Source: Poteriospumella lacustris (taxonomy: Eukaryota; Sar; Chrysophyceae; Chromulinales; Dinobryaceae). Taken from it: DNA of 38,409 nucleotides. Positions 38,333-38,409 of this stretch are shown in pieces. The DNA lies in NCBI GenBank assembly GCA_008000375.1, contig SMOI01000295.1, forward strand, positions 1 to 38,409, read 5' to 3'. Both the position numbers and the translations under genes were made by a program. The notes under the pieces are model-generated. The model saw nothing but the letters and a program-made list of their open reading frames with translations. It did not search any database and was not told the origin of the DNA. Position 1 is the stretch's first letter, and every line of letters begins with the position of its first letter.

Positions 38333-38409
38333 TGTCGGTCTGTCGGTCTGTCGGTCTGTCGGTCTGTCGGTCTGTCGGTCTGTCGGTCTGTCGGTCTGTG
38401 GGTCTGTCG
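38333..38409. repeat. (TGTCGGTC)n 8-bp satellite, runs off the window
   Basis: More than nine units, perfect except for a GTGGG variant at the very end. The array is open at the window edge, so its full length is unknown. Confidence 0.95.

Overview
The window is nuclear DNA of a unicellular eukaryote, very probably a free-living protist. Genes are interrupted by short GT-AG introns, most of them 66-80 bp, and the products are eukaryotic: a DEK1-type membrane calpain, an NSE2/MMS21 SUMO ligase, a bromodomain-NET protein, two-RRM RNA-binding proteins, an EF-hand protein and a large coiled-coil protein. Codon use in the main genes is strongly GC-biased. Because of this, most opposite-strand and off-frame open frames, some over 2,000 codons, are shadows. 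The lineage cannot be fixed from sequence alone; a stramenopile or another large-genome protist is an inference.

Layout. 0-1.3 kb: fucosyltransferase-like secretory protein (+). 1.8-9.8 kb: one uninterrupted 2,675-codon gene (-) for a C2-containing, roughly 23-pass DEK1-like calpain in which the catalytic Cys and His are replaced. 10.4-11.3 kb: NSE2-like SP-RING SUMO E3 (+). 12.6-16.4 kb: tandem pair of paralogous two-RRM genes (-) whose introns sit at different places. 17.1-17.8 kb: BET-like bromodomain-NET protein (+).

18-23 kb is a different kind of DNA, with lower GC, few clean genes and many duplicated pieces. It holds an intact two-exon Uma2-type PD-(D/E)XK nuclease-like gene, scrambled fragments of that gene, two 5-hydroxyisourate hydrolase (HIUase) pseudogene copies broken by different deletions, a 205-bp duplicated segment and an orphan coiled-coil ORF. 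It looks like a rearrangement-prone island.

23-30 kb: a four-pass membrane protein (-), a PWI-like/RGG RNA-binding protein (+) followed in its 3' flank by about 20 copies of a 10-bp CTGTAG repeat, a 1-kb inverted-duplication locus, an EF-hand protein (-), a multipass membrane protein (+) and a decayed gene (-). 30.7-36.5 kb: an approximately 1,850-residue Ala/Arg/Glu-rich coiled-coil protein (+). 36.5-38.4 kb: simple repeats, a hairpin cluster, an unknown gene (-) and the start of an 8-bp satellite.

No operon logic applies. The two functional themes are RNA binding (two RRM proteins, PWI/RGG protein) and chromatin or genome maintenance (NSE2, BET, Uma2-like). The best leads are the catalytically dead DEK1-like calpain, the spliced Uma2-like gene in its duplicated island, and the UGUA-rich 10-bp array beside an RNA-binding gene.
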